From: Rhynochetos jubatus
Taxonomy: Eukaryota > Chordata > Aves > Eurypygiformes > Rhynochetidae
Direction of reading: 5' to 3'
Length of the DNA stretch: 64,000 bases
NCBI GenBank assembly: GCA_027574665.1
Contig: CM050657.1
Span: forward strand, 21,306,700 to 21,370,699
Shown here: positions 1-10,994 of the stretch, piece by piece
Layout of the letters: each line of letters starts with the position of its first letter
Position numbering within the stretch: position 1 is the stretch's first letter
Program-made: the position numbers and the translations under genes
The notes under the pieces: generated by a model
Database searches by the model: none
Told to the model about the DNA's origin: nothing
The model's input: only the letters and a program-made list of their open reading frames with translations

Positions 1-1092
1 CCTCTTCCTTCCTATCTTCAGTTCACTCTGCTGTTTGTCTCCACTGCTGCTTTTCAGTGCTTTGCTTTTCTCTCACAGGTCCCTTCTATGCTTCTCACTC
101 TTCCTGAACAGCATCCCCTCCACTCAACCGCATCTCCAATTCTTTCACTACCTTCTTACTCCTCTCCTCACTAACTGCTTATACATACACACCTACAACT
201 TTGTGTAGGGAAAATTGGAAATTTACCAACTAATAGCTATAGGCTAAAAGGAAAACAGTGGGAAAAGTAGGGTTCTAGTGAGTGATCCACAGTCCAAACC
301 AAGAAGCCAAACCTATTGCTCAATCACAAGTAAGCAACTATCTTCTGCTAAGAAAAGACTGAAATTCAAAACTTCTGAGTGCCAGGAAAAAAAAAAAAAA
401 AAAAAAAAAGAGTCTTTTGCATGCTCACTGCTAAGCTTTTTATTCAATTACTGTTAATTTCTCTCCTGCCCAAAATTAACTTCAATGAAAAGTAAGAAGT
501 AAAATACAGTTTTAATCTGAAGCACATGAAAAGTAATGATCAAATCAAGCAATGGAATTGTCTGGGCAGATTTAAGAAGCTTTGACGTGTTCTAAATAAC
601 CTTAAGCAGCAGCTACTCTCGAAGCTTCAGTTTCTGCTGGACTGGAGTTACTTACAAAACCTGAACTCAACTAGCTTGCTATTAACAGTATAGGTGAGAA
701 AATGGACTACTGAGCCCTAAAAATCAAGGAACAGTAGAATTTTATCAACATTTTGAAAATTTACTGCATTTCACCATTTCTTTATTCCCACAGTGCCTAA
801 ATACTTCATCAGTAACAACACTAGCACTAGTGTTGGTTCAAAATAGTCGAGTAAACGGGAAAGGTTCTCCATTGTTGCTTTCCTGTTATTGTTAAAAACC
901 GAAAGCTTTCTCATCAGGAAAGTCCTTTCCTTCGTAATCTACTTGGAAATGAAAATAAACAGACTTCATCCCCTCTGGCTGTGTGCAGACAATTCCCACT
1001 GTAAATAAAAAATCCCCACCACCAAAACCAAAGATCCATCAAACCCTGGAAAATGCTTCAACAATACCATTCCCTTTATCTCAGAGACATAC
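1..1092 (-). other. LIMS2: Non-coding sequence, probable LIMS2 intron
   Basis: I see no coding exon here. The stretch is AT-rich and carries a run of about 22 A at roughly 388-409. If the alternative first exon ending at 1093 is real, this is the start of the intron that follows it and runs off the left edge. In human the plus-strand gene GPR17 is nested inside LIMS2; no part of it is visible here. Confidence 0.4.
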
Positions 1093-1214
1093 CCACGCAT
1101 CCCAGCTGCTGTATCTGTCCTGTTGCTCAGGAGTGACCCTGTGCCACTTAGCCGATCCTGCCGGCGTTGGTAAAGTTTGGAGGATGCCAGCCCCCGAAGT
1201 CTCAGGCCAGCCAT
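1093..1214 (-). CDS. LIMS2: Candidate alternative first coding exon of LIMS2 (PINCH2)
   Basis: Read on the minus strand, an ATG at 1214-1212 opens 40 codons plus two bases and ends at a good donor, GG|GTATGT, at 1093/1092. The peptide begins MAGLRLRGLASSKLYQRRQ. It resembles the alternative N-terminus I remember for human LIMS2, a short basic stretch with LAASGLYRRRQ, but I cannot check that here. The exon ends two bases into a codon, the same phase as the 11-nt CpG-island exon at 7051-7061, so both could splice to the same first LIM-domain exon outside the window. The frame stays open upstream to another ATG at 1388-1386, so the true start may be earlier and the protein up to 58 residues longer. 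LIMS2 is a LIM-only adaptor of the ILK-PINCH-parvin complex at focal adhesions; this exon would only change its N-terminus. The identity depends mainly on gene order, phase and remembered similarity. Confidence 0.45.
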
Positions 1215-3819
1215 GGCACCCAATGCCCCTGTGAAGGGGGACGCAGAGACACGACTGGAGCGAACACTAGCAACACTGATATTCAATGAGTCACCTTCCT
1301 TTTGGGAGTTGCCTTTACATTTTGAAGAGCTAAAAGCAGGATGCACAGACCCCTGCTCCAGCATTGTTTCTTGTAATTCGTCTGCCATTCTGCTACAGTC
1401 TTGAAGACCAGACAACCTCTTTCCTGTATTCCACTCACAATCACCTATTTAAGCCAGCGCACCAGGAGTCTACATCAGCAATTCATTCTGTGTTAGACCT
1501 GCATAATTTCATAAACGACATTAAAAAAAAAAATCTTAAGTCTTCATATAATTCATCCACTTAATTCAGGAAGACTTTCTGCTCAAAGCAACAGAGAAAT
1601 AGAGAAAAGCAAGGTAGGTTACTAGATCTCCTGACAGTGAACGCTTTGGTTTGCTGCAGATGGGTGTCTGAGCCTGGCATCTCCAAGGTGGTTCCTTGCA
1701 GGCTGCTGCATCACGCAATGTCTGAAGGATACCGCAAACAACAGAGCTGTTCCTTCCATTTGGATAAAGTATACTCCAAGAAACAAAACCATGAAGACTT
1801 TTGCTACCCTGACACACTCCAGCCTGCCGAAGTGGCATGCAGCAGGAAGCCGGGAGAAGGAACATTCTTGGCATTCCAGCCTCCAGAGCTCTCTGCTGGG
1901 AACTCAACAGGGCCTTCAAACAGGAGTTTGCCCTTTCTACCACTCCCCCTCTCCACCCACCCCTGCAAGAGAGAAAGAATCACACAGCACAAATGGCAGA
2001 GTAGGGGTGTAGAAAGCGTGGAAGTTTGAGAATCAGTTTTTAAGAGAACAAAGGGAAAGGAGTGGCGCATGGGAACATCTGAGTCAGTGTCATTTGATCA
2101 GCATCGCCAGGAAAAACACCTCAGGAGTCATTACCAACAAATTACTTTTTGGTAAATTGTTTAAAAAATGAGGATTTTTGTAGCGTGAGAGTGAAATATA
2201 TTCCATGACTACAGCCTGGCAAGCTACAGAGGGGGGAAAAAAAAAGAGAGAAGTGATGACTTCATAAGTACTAAATGAGTATTAACCAGCAGCAATCCCT
2301 TCTGTCCTTTAAAGGAAAGCAGAAGGGTTTACTGGGACCCAGCAGAACAGGCACAAATAACGAACATCATATTTTCAAAACCAGAAATCAATAACCTCAA
2401 AATCTACAATTCACCCCACATTTCGCTGGGGGAGTTTCAGGTTCCTGACCTCTGACAGCAATCTGCCACTATCGTTTCTTTCAGACTGCATGTGTGCTTT
2501 AGCCATTTCTACTTCATGATGTAAATGGAACAAAACAAATGTCCTCTGCGCTGGGTATTTCGGCTGACCTTTTAACTTTTAGAGCAATAAACCGCTTTAA
2601 AAATGTATTATTAAATCACCTTTTTACTTCTAGCATAAAGCAAAAGATTAAATCACCTCAACATTGATCTCCCTTAACCTTAAGCAAGCTGGCTAAAAAT
2701 CTCCTCTCTCCAACGCTCACCCTTCTGACTCATACGACACAATTTTATTGGTTTTCAATAACCACTCTTCCACAGAAAAGTATGACTCTCTTCTCCAAAA
2801 GGGAAGATGAGGGGATTGAAGGAAAAAGCCCTCAGAACAATAACCATCCTGTTTCCCCCTCCCTCAACACAAGCTCACTCACTCACTCCTCTCTTGCTGC
2901 CTCACACATAAAGAGTGAAAATGCACGGGTTTGGTTTTCTTTCCCTCTTGACAGATCGCTTCTAAGAGACAGGGTCGATGCCAAAATCTTACAGCTGGTT
3001 ACTTTCTGAGCGAAAGCAGAGGAGAAAGCAGCTAGACTTCGTCTAGGCATCAACAAGTAGTTCTCCTCAGAGAAGCACCTCTCTGTCCCCAGAACAGAGG
3101 ACCTTCCAACAAGTTAAAATTTGCCTGGAGAGCCTCAGAGCGCAGGTTGAGATGGAAAGAGAATAAGATTAAACCCACATTTTTCAACCCAGAAGAGTAG
3201 AAATGGCTGCTTATAACTCAGAGAAATGAGACCTCTCTTAGTCTGATGCACGTACTTTCTAGTCAGCGCCAAGAACTTTTCTTAATAGTATCGACCTTTA
3301 CACTCTCTCCTCCTCCTTCTAACTATTTTACTTGCATTTGCTTCACGAAAGGGAGCACATGCACAGCAGCAGCTCTCTACTGAACTAAAATGCATCTAGT
3401 AAAACACAAGCCTAATCGAAATAATATACTCTTACTTCTTACCTCAGCTGGATTAGGAACAATCAATAAGCATATCTGTAAATGCAGCTGTTCTTCTTTT
3501 GTTGACCGCAGGAAGTACATAGGCGTATCCAGATCCCAATGAGACAAAGTACTGTGATAGCAAAAATTTCTTACAAAAATAATTCTGTCCTGAAACACGC
3601 ATTTAGGAAAAATGTTTCCCTGGGCTTTGTATTAGATTAATTTCTAAAGGCAATATAAAACAGCACGGGCATTTTTTACCTTTATGTGTTCTAATCAACA
3701 CCACAGCAGTAAAGTCTTAAAAAAATTATCGGCAATTCTGGCTTATTTTCTACTTTGGGCATTTGACAATGTTTTGTTCACTGGTCATTAACTGCTCCTC
3801 TTTCTTAGGAACAAGTCCA

Positions 3820-3945
3820 TCACAAACAACAAAGAAAACAAGGGAAAACATAGTAGCAAAAAACCCAAAACAAACCCACAAATTAACAAAACACAACCAA
3901 CCAACCCCCCACCCTCAAACCCCAACAATCCTCAAAAAGGCAAAA
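3820..3945. repeat. A/C-rich low-complexity tract
   Basis: The plus strand is almost only A and C with scattered CAAA and AACC units. Two similar tracts lie in the WDR33 introns at about 42170-42240 and 47545-47595. It is simple sequence with no coding signal. Confidence 0.7.
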
Positions 3946-6339
3946 ATCAAAATGGATAGAGGGACCAAACACAACAGATAGAAATTACAGCAGCAGCCTT
4001 CACTTATTTATTGGTAAGGAAGTACCACAGTATACTTCTAAAGGCACCAAAAATCACATAAACTGTATTTCTTAACACTGCAAACTGTATAAAGGTTGCT
4101 TAGAAACACGCTATTTTTATATCTAACACATCATCTCTTACACAGAGTTTATTTCCAAATGTAGTTAAACAACATACAACTTAATAAAACTAAAATACAT
4201 ATATCCTTTAATTTCTTTCTTTCCTACTATCTTTGTATCTTAGTTGGAACACATATATTCAAAGAAGCGGTGTTTTTATTTTTAAGTTAGCAGCATCCCT
4301 TTAAACCTCAGATTGCTCTCAGAATTAGGGACTATAACAGCCACTTTAGTCAAGACACAGAGATAAAATAGCTCAGCCAAGACGTGGCAGTCAGAATTAC
4401 TATTTGCAAAGCCCAATTATCTACTTATCAGTTTTCTGTAAGAAAACACAATCCTCACACTGGTACAATGTAACTCGTGATAGCTGTAATAGTGGAATTT
4501 CATTTGCTACACGGTCACCTATTTTTAATAATTTTTCTACTATGAATACACGGAAGCACACATCTTCCTTTGTATTTTCTGGAATTATATTTTTCCCTAA
4601 TGCTAAAAATCAGTAAATCCAATTACTGCAGCTATTTAAATTCAGGAGACGCCCTCTGCAGACAAATGGGACAAAACACTTGAAAACGAAAGCAGGGCTA
4701 TTTTTCATCTACCTTAATTACTCACAAAGCATCAGTAATCACAGTAACTAGAAGCCAGTCCTTCTGTGTTTCTATTTGACAAGACAGTTCAGGTGAACAA
4801 CGTGTCAGCCCTTCATGTTCTCCAGTCTTCCTCGCTTTAACACACTGTAACACAACAAAACGATTCCCTTCCCTGTGTCAACAGCTTCAAGACCAGAGGC
4901 ACATTTATGTCATGTTCCTGGCCCTGAAAGGTTCCCATTCACTGATCGTGTGGGGATGCTCCAGCTGTGAAACAGCTGAAACAGCTCATCTCTTTCGGGA
5001 ACCCCGAACCTCAAAGGCTGGAGAACATTTGATTACATCATGTTGACAGACTTTAAGAGCTACCATGTAACAAACATCCCACAACATCTGGCCACAGTTC
5101 AGGAGAGTGACCTGTAGGTGGACCGAAGGAAGTATGTTCTGGATACCGAATTCTTCCTAATGACTCAGGAGTCTGCCCCAGCCTGAAAGCAGCACTAAAC
5201 ATGGTGCTTGTCAATGGCATCGGTCGTGCAAGGTGCTAAGCAGTGCTGTGTTTCACAGCCACCGGAAAGTACAGGTCTTGTTTTGCTGGGAAATTGCTAC
5301 CCTGAATGGATTATACTATTGGCTGAGTTACAGCTATCATAAACGTCCCTAACAGAACCGTTAATCATTCTATCCTAGGAATGACAGCTGACAGCCTTTC
5401 CAGGACAAGCATTTCTGAAAACATTAAACACCACTTGCATTCCCTTTCCAAAAGCTAAAGCCAGGGGCTGCTCATTTTAACAGCCCTCTGAAGTACACCT
5501 GAGGAACAGGAGACAGAAATCCTGTGTTACTCTGCAGAACTGCACACTCTGCAGTGTCTCAACTACCCTGGAACTCTCCACCAAGCCTCATGCTTCACAT
5601 CAGAGCTTCTCACGGCATACAGTGTCATGCCTTAACAGGCAGGTTTCTGAGGCAGCTCGCAGAGCAGAGGACAAGGATTACTTACTGCCCACAGGCACTT
5701 CCCACTGTGCTCTGAAGCTGAGTGACTTCACCTGAGGTAAGCACATCATTCTAACCAATACTACTATAAAAATAAAATCAGCTGGCTTCGTGCAGCCCCA
5801 ATTCTTCCCAGGTCCTCCCCATCTTGTCCCCATTTGGGAGCTGCATGGCTACCCGTGACCTGTGAACATTTAAGGATTCCGAGTCTTCCTCAAGTCGCGA
5901 GGAAATGAATGTAAACTTGTAAATACACACCTATTTCACATGTCAGAAGAGCAAAAAAGGGACAATTAAGACAGAAAACATAAAGTAATCTAAAGACAGG
6001 AGGCAAAACCCAGAAGTGTTTTGAGCATGTACAACCACCCATCAACACCAATTCGCATCAAAAGAGAGCAAAAATAACACCCACCCAAATCATACGTGAG
6101 GATATAACAATTATTCGGCATGTTCTCATACCTAACAACCCACCAAAGGTGATCTACATCAAATAACCATAAGAAGCTGCATAACACAAATGTCAAGACC
6201 TTACACAAAAGAAAAAACAATAGTCATACACAAACTACTCCGCATCCATCTCAGTATTCCTACTTAGGCATCCCACTGATTTTACTTCCTTGTGCTTTTC
6301 ATCTTCAAGACATTTCACAAACCCAAACCCATTTGCAGA

Positions 6340-6420
6340 AACTGCTTTAAAACACTGGGTTTTATTTTACAGATGGGAGAACAAAGCGATCAGAGACACT
6401 AAAGCACTGGTGCAAACCCT
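6340..6420 (-). mobile_element. Probable MIR-like SINE remnant
   Basis: The plus strand reads like the antisense of the MIR core: a TTTTACAGATGGGAGAA block, then a decayed copy of the segment with CAGAGAC, ACTAAAG and a terminal CAAACCCT. The match is by eye only, the copy is short and strongly diverged, and the ends are approximate. Confidence 0.45.
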
Positions 6421-7050
6421 CGGATGATGCCAGTAAATGCTTTCCCCACCGCTTTCCTCATTTCCATCTGTCAGTTGGGTGACTTTTACAGAGTTCTGCA
6501 GTGTCAGACAGCGTGGGAGGAGAACCAAACTCCAGGTTTTAACAGCTCTTGGAACATGGAACTCCAAGGCCATCCCGAGGAAGCGACCGAACGTGTGGGC
6601 AGAGGGGCAGCGTGTAGATGGGTCAGAAGGGCCCCGGAGTGTGCGGGGCGCAGCGGCAGCAGGCTGCCAGCGGCTCAGGGAGCCGGGCTGCTGGGCAGCC
6701 ACCGCTCAGACCCGCAGCTGCTCCTCCCCACCGCCCTTCGCTGGGTCCCCGTGCAGGGCTAAGGCACAGCGGAGCAGCCCTTCCTCTGCTCTCGCACGAG
6801 GTTTCCGAGCCCAGGGTCGCACGGAGCCGCCAGCACGGCCGGCGCAGGGGGGGCTGGTCCTCCCGGACGGTGCGCGCCCCGGTCCGCCTGCACCCCCGGG
6901 GGAGGAAACGGCCTCTCCCCCGACCGCTTCCTACCGGGCACACCACCGTTTCACACAGGGCTAACGGGCTGTTCCCGCCCCTTCGCCGCCTGCCACGGGG
7001 GCGTGGGACCGACCCCCGCCCGCGGCCGGGCCCCCCCGTCCCGGCCTTAC

Positions 7051-7061
7051 CTGCCCGTCAT
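7051..7061 (-). CDS. LIMS2: LIMS2 (PINCH2) first coding exon, 11 nt
   Basis: The minus strand has GCCGCC directly before an ATG at 7061-7059, a near-perfect Kozak context, followed by codons for Met-Thr-Gly and two more bases (AG), then a strong donor GTAAGG. Human LIMS2 begins MTGSNM, and the Ser is encoded across the first junction, so a first exon ending in AG is what one expects. LIMS2 is the human neighbour on this side of SFT2D3 and WDR33, on this strand. PINCH2 has five LIM domains and binds integrin-linked kinase at cell-matrix adhesions; all of that is encoded outside the window. The evidence is a tiny exon, promoter context and synteny, so another gene with a similar short exon cannot be fully excluded. 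Confidence 0.6.
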
Positions 7062-7227
7062 GGCGGCGAGCCCCCGGGCCGTGGCGGAGGGGCTGCGGGG
7101 CGGGACACGCGGCTCGGCGCGGCGGCTGCGGCCCCAGCGAGCCCCGGCGGGCAGCAGAAACCCCGCCCCGGCCCGGCCCGGCGGCAGCCCGGGCCCCCTG
7201 CGCGTGGGCGGGAGCCGCAGCCCCCGG

Positions 7228-7234
7228 TGACTCA
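7228..7234. promoter_or_regulatory. Consensus AP-1 site (TGACTCA)
   Basis: The perfect heptamer TGACTCA lies about 170 bp upstream of the LIMS2 minus-strand ATG and about 30 bp from a CArG box. AP-1 binding is an inference from the motif. Confidence 0.5.
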
Positions 7235-7266
7235 GGGCAGCCCCCCCCGGCCCCGCGCATACTTTT

Positions 7267-7276
7267 CCTATAAAGG
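7267..7276. promoter_or_regulatory. Consensus CArG box (SRF site)
   Basis: The sequence CCTATAAAGG fits CC(A/T)6GG exactly and sits in an AT-rich notch inside an otherwise GC-rich island, about 210 bp upstream of the LIMS2 ATG. SRF sites of this kind drive muscle and cytoskeletal genes, which suits a focal-adhesion adaptor expressed in muscle. It could also act as a TATA-like element. Confidence 0.55.
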
Positions 7277-7470
7277 GAAAGGAACATCGAGCAAGGAAGC
7301 GGCGGAGCGGGCCCGCCTCCGGGCGGCGGGGACCGGCGGCCCCGGGGCACGGCTCCTGCCGCTGTCCGGGAGCCGCTTCGCCCGACCTGGTAGCAAAGAT
7401 TTTGGCAGCTGCTATGGGGCTGGGAGGGAGAGGGGGATGCCGACGGTGCGGCTGTAGCTGCCACACACCT

Positions 7471-8842
7471 CACCGACGTGACACTTCTTCCTGCGAAGAA
7501 AGAAGCCGCGCTTTGCTTCCTGCCCGCCGCGACAGGCTGTTACACTCATCGCACTCCAAGGCGAGGGGAAAACAACTTCACAGCATGTCTTACCCTCAGG
7601 GCAGCAGGGCACACGTCTGCAAGGCTGTCTTCTGGACAGCGCTGAGAGGGCAACCTTTAATGCCAAAAGCAAGAGGAATCCCGCTCCCTGATGAGGACCC
7701 AAGTGCGACGATTTCGATAACACCTAATCCCTTCTTGCCAACGATCAAACTCTGTCCTGAGCACTAAGAGTTTTATGTTCTCTGCTGTGTATCAGCGCTA
7801 AAGTCATACCCTAAAAGCCGGTAGAATAAAAACCCTCTAAGACTTACGTTGAAAAGGAGTCTTGTGTTCTGTATCAAAGCGATGCAGCAAATGGGAAAGG
7901 AAGCTTCTGCCCAAAACTGATTTCACACTTTATTTGCCCCTGGTAAGGCAGCCTAGTATGATGCGACTCACCATTGCTACGGATATTGCTGCAAGCTTGG
8001 GTCTGATGATGGAAACTCTGCGCTCTCTGTCTCCTGGTGTCCAAACATCTCATTTTTCAGCCCTGCAGTGAACATTTACAATCATACAGGTTAAAGTAGC
8101 ATTTGGCATTGTTATTATTTAAATCAGGGTGAAGAACTCAGATGTTCTTATTCTGGTTTAACGGTCGGTCGAGGAAAGGGTAACAGGCAATGTTATTAAC
8201 AAGCAGCCAACAGCGCAACAGGTTTGGCTGAGCGCACAGTAATAAACACGCTCTTGGTCGTGCCCTGCGCCTCCGGCAGTAACAGTTTCTGGGTGGCAAG
8301 ACATAACGTCCCTGCTCTCGCAGCTCTCCGTCAGGGAGAAGCAGAGATTACTTGGGCTGCATGTGTGAGGAGACTGCAGGTGCTGCCGGGGGGTGGGGAG
8401 GCACGCGGGCACGCTCGGCCTCCAGCCATCCCCCAGCCACTGGGCCGACACCCCGGGCAACCCTTCGTCCCACGGGGCTACCTGTGAGCTGCAGCAACCT
8501 CACAGTATCCTGTTTCTCTTACCAATCTACATTTTGAACGGGCAACCGTCTTCTTTCCAGCTGCTGAAACTGTAAACTTGCTGCTGGCAGCTGCCAAGCC
8601 CCTTCAGTGGCGTCATGAGGAGCAGCTGAAGCGGGCTCTCCCTCAGGCAGCGACACAGAGCCCTCAGGCCGCCCCTGGCTGACAGGCCTCCCCGCTCCTT
8701 CGGCCGCACACATCCGCCTTGCCTTTAACGCCGGGAGCGGGCGAAGGAAAGCAGGCACAGCCCCCAACCCGGCCCCGGCCCGCCCGCGGGCGAACGGAAC
8801 CCCGCGCCGCCGCCTCAGACTCCCCGCGCACGCGCGCGGCCC
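7471..8842. other. Intergenic interval between LIMS2 and SFT2D3
   Basis: The interval lies between two head-to-head promoters. The middle (about 7750-8250) is AT-rich with no gene signal, and GC content rises again from about 8380 toward SFT2D3. I found no exon with convincing borders. Confidence 0.5.
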
Positions 8843-8848
8843 CACGTG
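8843..8848. promoter_or_regulatory. E-box CACGTG in the SFT2D3 promoter
   Basis: The palindrome CACGTG followed by AC (a USF/TFE-type E-box) lies about 125 bp upstream of the SFT2D3 ATG in a dense CpG island. Promoter role is inferred from motif and position. Confidence 0.45.
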
Positions 8849-8896
8849 ACGGCGCGCCGCCGGCCACGGCCGGTAACCCGGATGCAGCTGCTCCGC

Positions 8897-8905
8897 AAGA
8901 TGGCG
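8897..8905 (+). promoter_or_regulatory. YY1-type motif AAGATGGCG
   Basis: AAGATGGCG is the classic YY1 core often found just downstream of transcription starts of housekeeping genes. It is 67 bp upstream of the SFT2D3 ATG and carries its own ATG, which opens a 12-codon upstream frame ending with TAG at 8936-8938. Confidence 0.5.
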
Positions 8906-8938
8906 ACGGCGGCGGGGCGGGCGGGCGTCGCGTTGTAG
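8900..8938 (+). CDS. Possible short upstream ORF of SFT2D3
   Basis: An ATG inside the YY1-type motif reads twelve codons (M A T A A G R A G V A L) and stops 33 bp before the main ATG. It is translated only if the transcript starts upstream of 8900, which is not known. The peptide itself is unlikely to have a function; the effect would be on initiation at SFT2D3. Confidence 0.25.
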   Translation: MATAAGRAGVAL

Positions 8939-8971
8939 GGCCCGCGAGCGGTCCCTGTCCCCGGCCCCGCC

Positions 8972-9652
8972 ATGGCGGACCTGGGCCGGCAATTGCAGGA
9001 GTACCTCGCGCAGTCGAAGGCCGCCGGCGGCGGCTCCAGCGCGGTTCCCGCGCCGCCGCCCGCCGCCCGCTCGCAGGAGGAGGCGGAGAGCGGCGGCCTG
9101 GGGGCCTGGCTGGGCCCGCTGAACCTCTTCCCGCCGGGCCGCGGCGCTCCCCCCGCGGCGGAGGCCGACTCGGGGCCCAGCTCGGGCTCGGGCTGGCCGT
9201 GGGCGGCCGAGGCGGACCCCTGCCTGCCGGCTCTGTCGCGCTGGCAGCGGCTGGCGGGCAGCGGGCTGTGCCTGCTGCTGGCCGCCCTGTGCTTCGGGTT
9301 GGCCGCGCTGTACGCGCCGCTGCTGCTGCTCCGCGCCCGCAAGTTCGCGCTGCTCTGGTCCCTGGGCTCGCTCTGCGCCCTGGGCGCCGCCGCCCTGCTG
9401 CGGGGGCCCAGCCGTCTGCTGCGGGAGCCCAGCCGCGGCTCCCTGCTCTACCTCGGCGCCCTCGGCGGCACCCTGTACGCGGCGCTGGGGCTGCGCAGCA
9501 CTCCCCTGACGGTGCTGGGCGCCGCCGTCCAGCTGGGCGCCGCCGCCGCCGCGCTGCTGGCCGCGCTGCCCGGGGGCGCCGCCGGCCTGCGCCGCCTCGG
9601 CGGCCTCCTCGCCGCCGCGCTGCGCCGCCGCGGCAAAGCGCTACCGGTGTGA
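8972..9652 (+). CDS. SFT2D3: SFT2 domain-containing protein 3, intronless
   Basis: A single uninterrupted frame of 226 codons starts MADLGRQLQEYLAQSK and ends KALPV. It matches the human SFT2D3 start (MADLHRQLQEYLAQ), the central RARKFALLWSLGS block and the end as I recall them; human is about 215 residues. The SFT2 family (yeast Sft2p, Got1-like) are small tetraspanning proteins implicated in vesicle fusion with the Golgi, in retrograde endosome-to-Golgi traffic. Residues 1-90 are a hydrophilic Ala/Gly/Pro-rich N-tail. Four hydrophobic segments follow at about 96-120, 125-144, 157-174 and 179-200, with a short basic C-tail. The ATG sits in GCCATGG context. The gene is intronless in human as well, so this is the normal state and not a processed copy. 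It faces WDR33 tail to tail. Confidence 0.95.
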   Translation: MADLGRQLQEYLAQSKAAGGGSSAVPAPPPAARSQEEAESGGLGAWLGPLNLFPPGRGAPPAAEADSGPSSGSGWPWAAEADPCLPALSRWQRLAGSGLCLLLAALCFGLAALYAPLLLLRARKFALLWSLGSLCALGAAALLRGPSRLLREPSRGSLLYLGALGGTLYAALGLRSTPLTVLGAAVQLGAAAAALLAALPGGAAGLRRLGGLLAAALRRRGKALPV

Positions 9653-10994
9653 GCCCCGCGCCGCCGCCGCGGGGGTAGGACCGGCCGCAGCCCGGCGGGA
9701 CGCGGACGGAGGGACGGGGAGACTCACGCCGGCGGAGGGGCACGAGGACGCCGTCGCGAGCCGGGGATGAGGATGGCGCCGTCCCACGCTGCTTCTCTTC
9801 GCCGCCGTCGCGCTCCTGCTGGGTTTTGCCTCGCGAGGTCTTGAGCAAGAACAGCACCGGCTGGCACCCGAGACCGGCACCGGTGACTGACCGCGCGCTG
9901 CCGCGCTCAGGTGCGGCGGTGCCAGCCCGCCGAACCGGCCCGAGCACGGGATTTGGCCTTATTGCAGTGTCAGCTCGCTAGCCGAGGTCTGGAGTCCCTC
10001 CGGATCTGGGTGGGAGCTGGCAGCACCCCACTTTCCTACCTCCTGTATAGGACCGTGTGGCTGCTGCAGCCTCCTTCAAAACGTGAGTGAGACTACGGAG
10101 CCGATGAAATGTGATGATTGCCTTGCCCGTTACGTGAAAACCAAGTGTCTTGCAGCTGAGGTGCATAGGGCTGCCCGATGTTGAGACACGGAGCCAATTT
10201 AGCAAAATCCGATCGAGTGTGGAAGGTGAACGTTCAAAAATGGTGAACTGTTAACGTTAACTCATTCTTGTGCCGACCTCTAGGCTCTTTAGTCGCAGTG
10301 TAGTGCGGTCATCGGCCACCTCAGAGCAGCGGGGACTCCTGTGTGCCACTGAACAGCGTTTCTCTCTGAAAGCCGCCTTTGAAATACCACCCAGTAAGCG
10401 AACCAGAGTGTCCTGGGGCTGGGGCTTGCAAAACCTACCCGTAACCGTATGGGTACCCTTCTTGCAGGATGATAGGACGAAGGTTCTAACCTTAAGAGCC
10501 TTGGCCTTTGCAGGTGTTGCTGCCTTACAGCTGCTGTAAGGTCGCAAGTATCTGGGCTCTAAAGGGGGAGCTTCAGCTTTTAGAACCCTATTCTTTCATA
10601 TGTATCTTTTTTTACTCTCTCAACTTGGGCAGGAATTGCTTATTTGTCACAGAACGACCTTCAAAAGCAGATTTACTAGTAATTTGCTAGCACAGCTGTG
10701 TTTCAATAGAGAAACTAAGCAGCCTTAGGAGGGTGCTGAACTCAGTCCCTGCTGAGAGCCTGGTACTTGTTTGAGTTGCAGACTGCGTTACTGCAGAGAA
10801 GTGGGACCACCAGGCCCAACCTAAATGAGTATCTCGCCGAGTACACATGCCTCATGTACAAAATAAAGCCAAGCACTGCAATATTTATCTGCTGTCACTA
10901 CTTAGGGTTTAGCCTATCCACCTAATACTTGCTCTGAACTAAACAGAAATTGTTAAATGGGAGTACTTAAATGTACCTAGATGGCTTTAATAAA
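9653..10994 (+). other. SFT2D3: SFT2D3 3' untranslated region (extent inferred)
   Basis: GC content falls steadily after the stop codon and no other coding signal is seen. Two AATAAA hexamers on the plus strand, at 10862-10867 and 10989-10994, are the best candidates for the SFT2D3 polyadenylation signal, giving a 3' UTR of about 1.2-1.4 kb. The end is not proven. Confidence 0.5.
10862..10867 (+). terminator. Candidate SFT2D3 polyadenylation signal (AATAAA)
   Basis: A canonical hexamer about 1.2 kb after the SFT2D3 stop. A second hexamer follows at 10989-10994, with TGT-rich sequence after it (about 11000-11020) that could serve as the downstream element. Confidence 0.45.

Larger units (their letters stand above)
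1420..7050 (-). other. LIMS2: Probable LIMS2 intron between the two candidate first exons
   Basis: Non-coding in both strands as far as I can read. There is an A/C-rich low-complexity tract at about 3820-3945 and a probable MIR-like SINE remnant at about 6340-6420. The CpG island begins at about 6590. Open frames here are short and have no recognisable domains. Confidence 0.4.
6590..7470. promoter_or_regulatory. LIMS2: CpG island spanning the LIMS2 first exon
   Basis: Base composition changes sharply from AT-rich to very GC-rich with dense CpG, and the 11-nt first coding exon on the minus strand lies inside. Long open frames exist here on both strands but are artefacts of the GC content. Upstream of the minus-strand ATG are a CArG box and an AP-1 site. 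Transcription probably starts somewhere in about 7070-7300 on the minus strand, but no single start site can be fixed from sequence. Confidence 0.65.

Noticed and set aside
6618..7457. 279-codon plus-strand open frame in the CpG island
   Set aside because: It is open because of GC content. The product is Arg/Pro/Gly low complexity without domains, and it crosses the antisense LIMS2 first exon.
8719..9678. 319-codon plus-strand frame overlapping SFT2D3
   Set aside because: It is another frame of the same DNA. Only the 8972-9652 frame encodes the recognisable SFT2 protein with four hydrophobic segments.
8664..9947. 427-codon minus-strand frame across SFT2D3
   Set aside because: It is the antisense shadow of SFT2D3 and its GC-rich flanks, with an Arg/Pro/Ala-rich product and no known domain.
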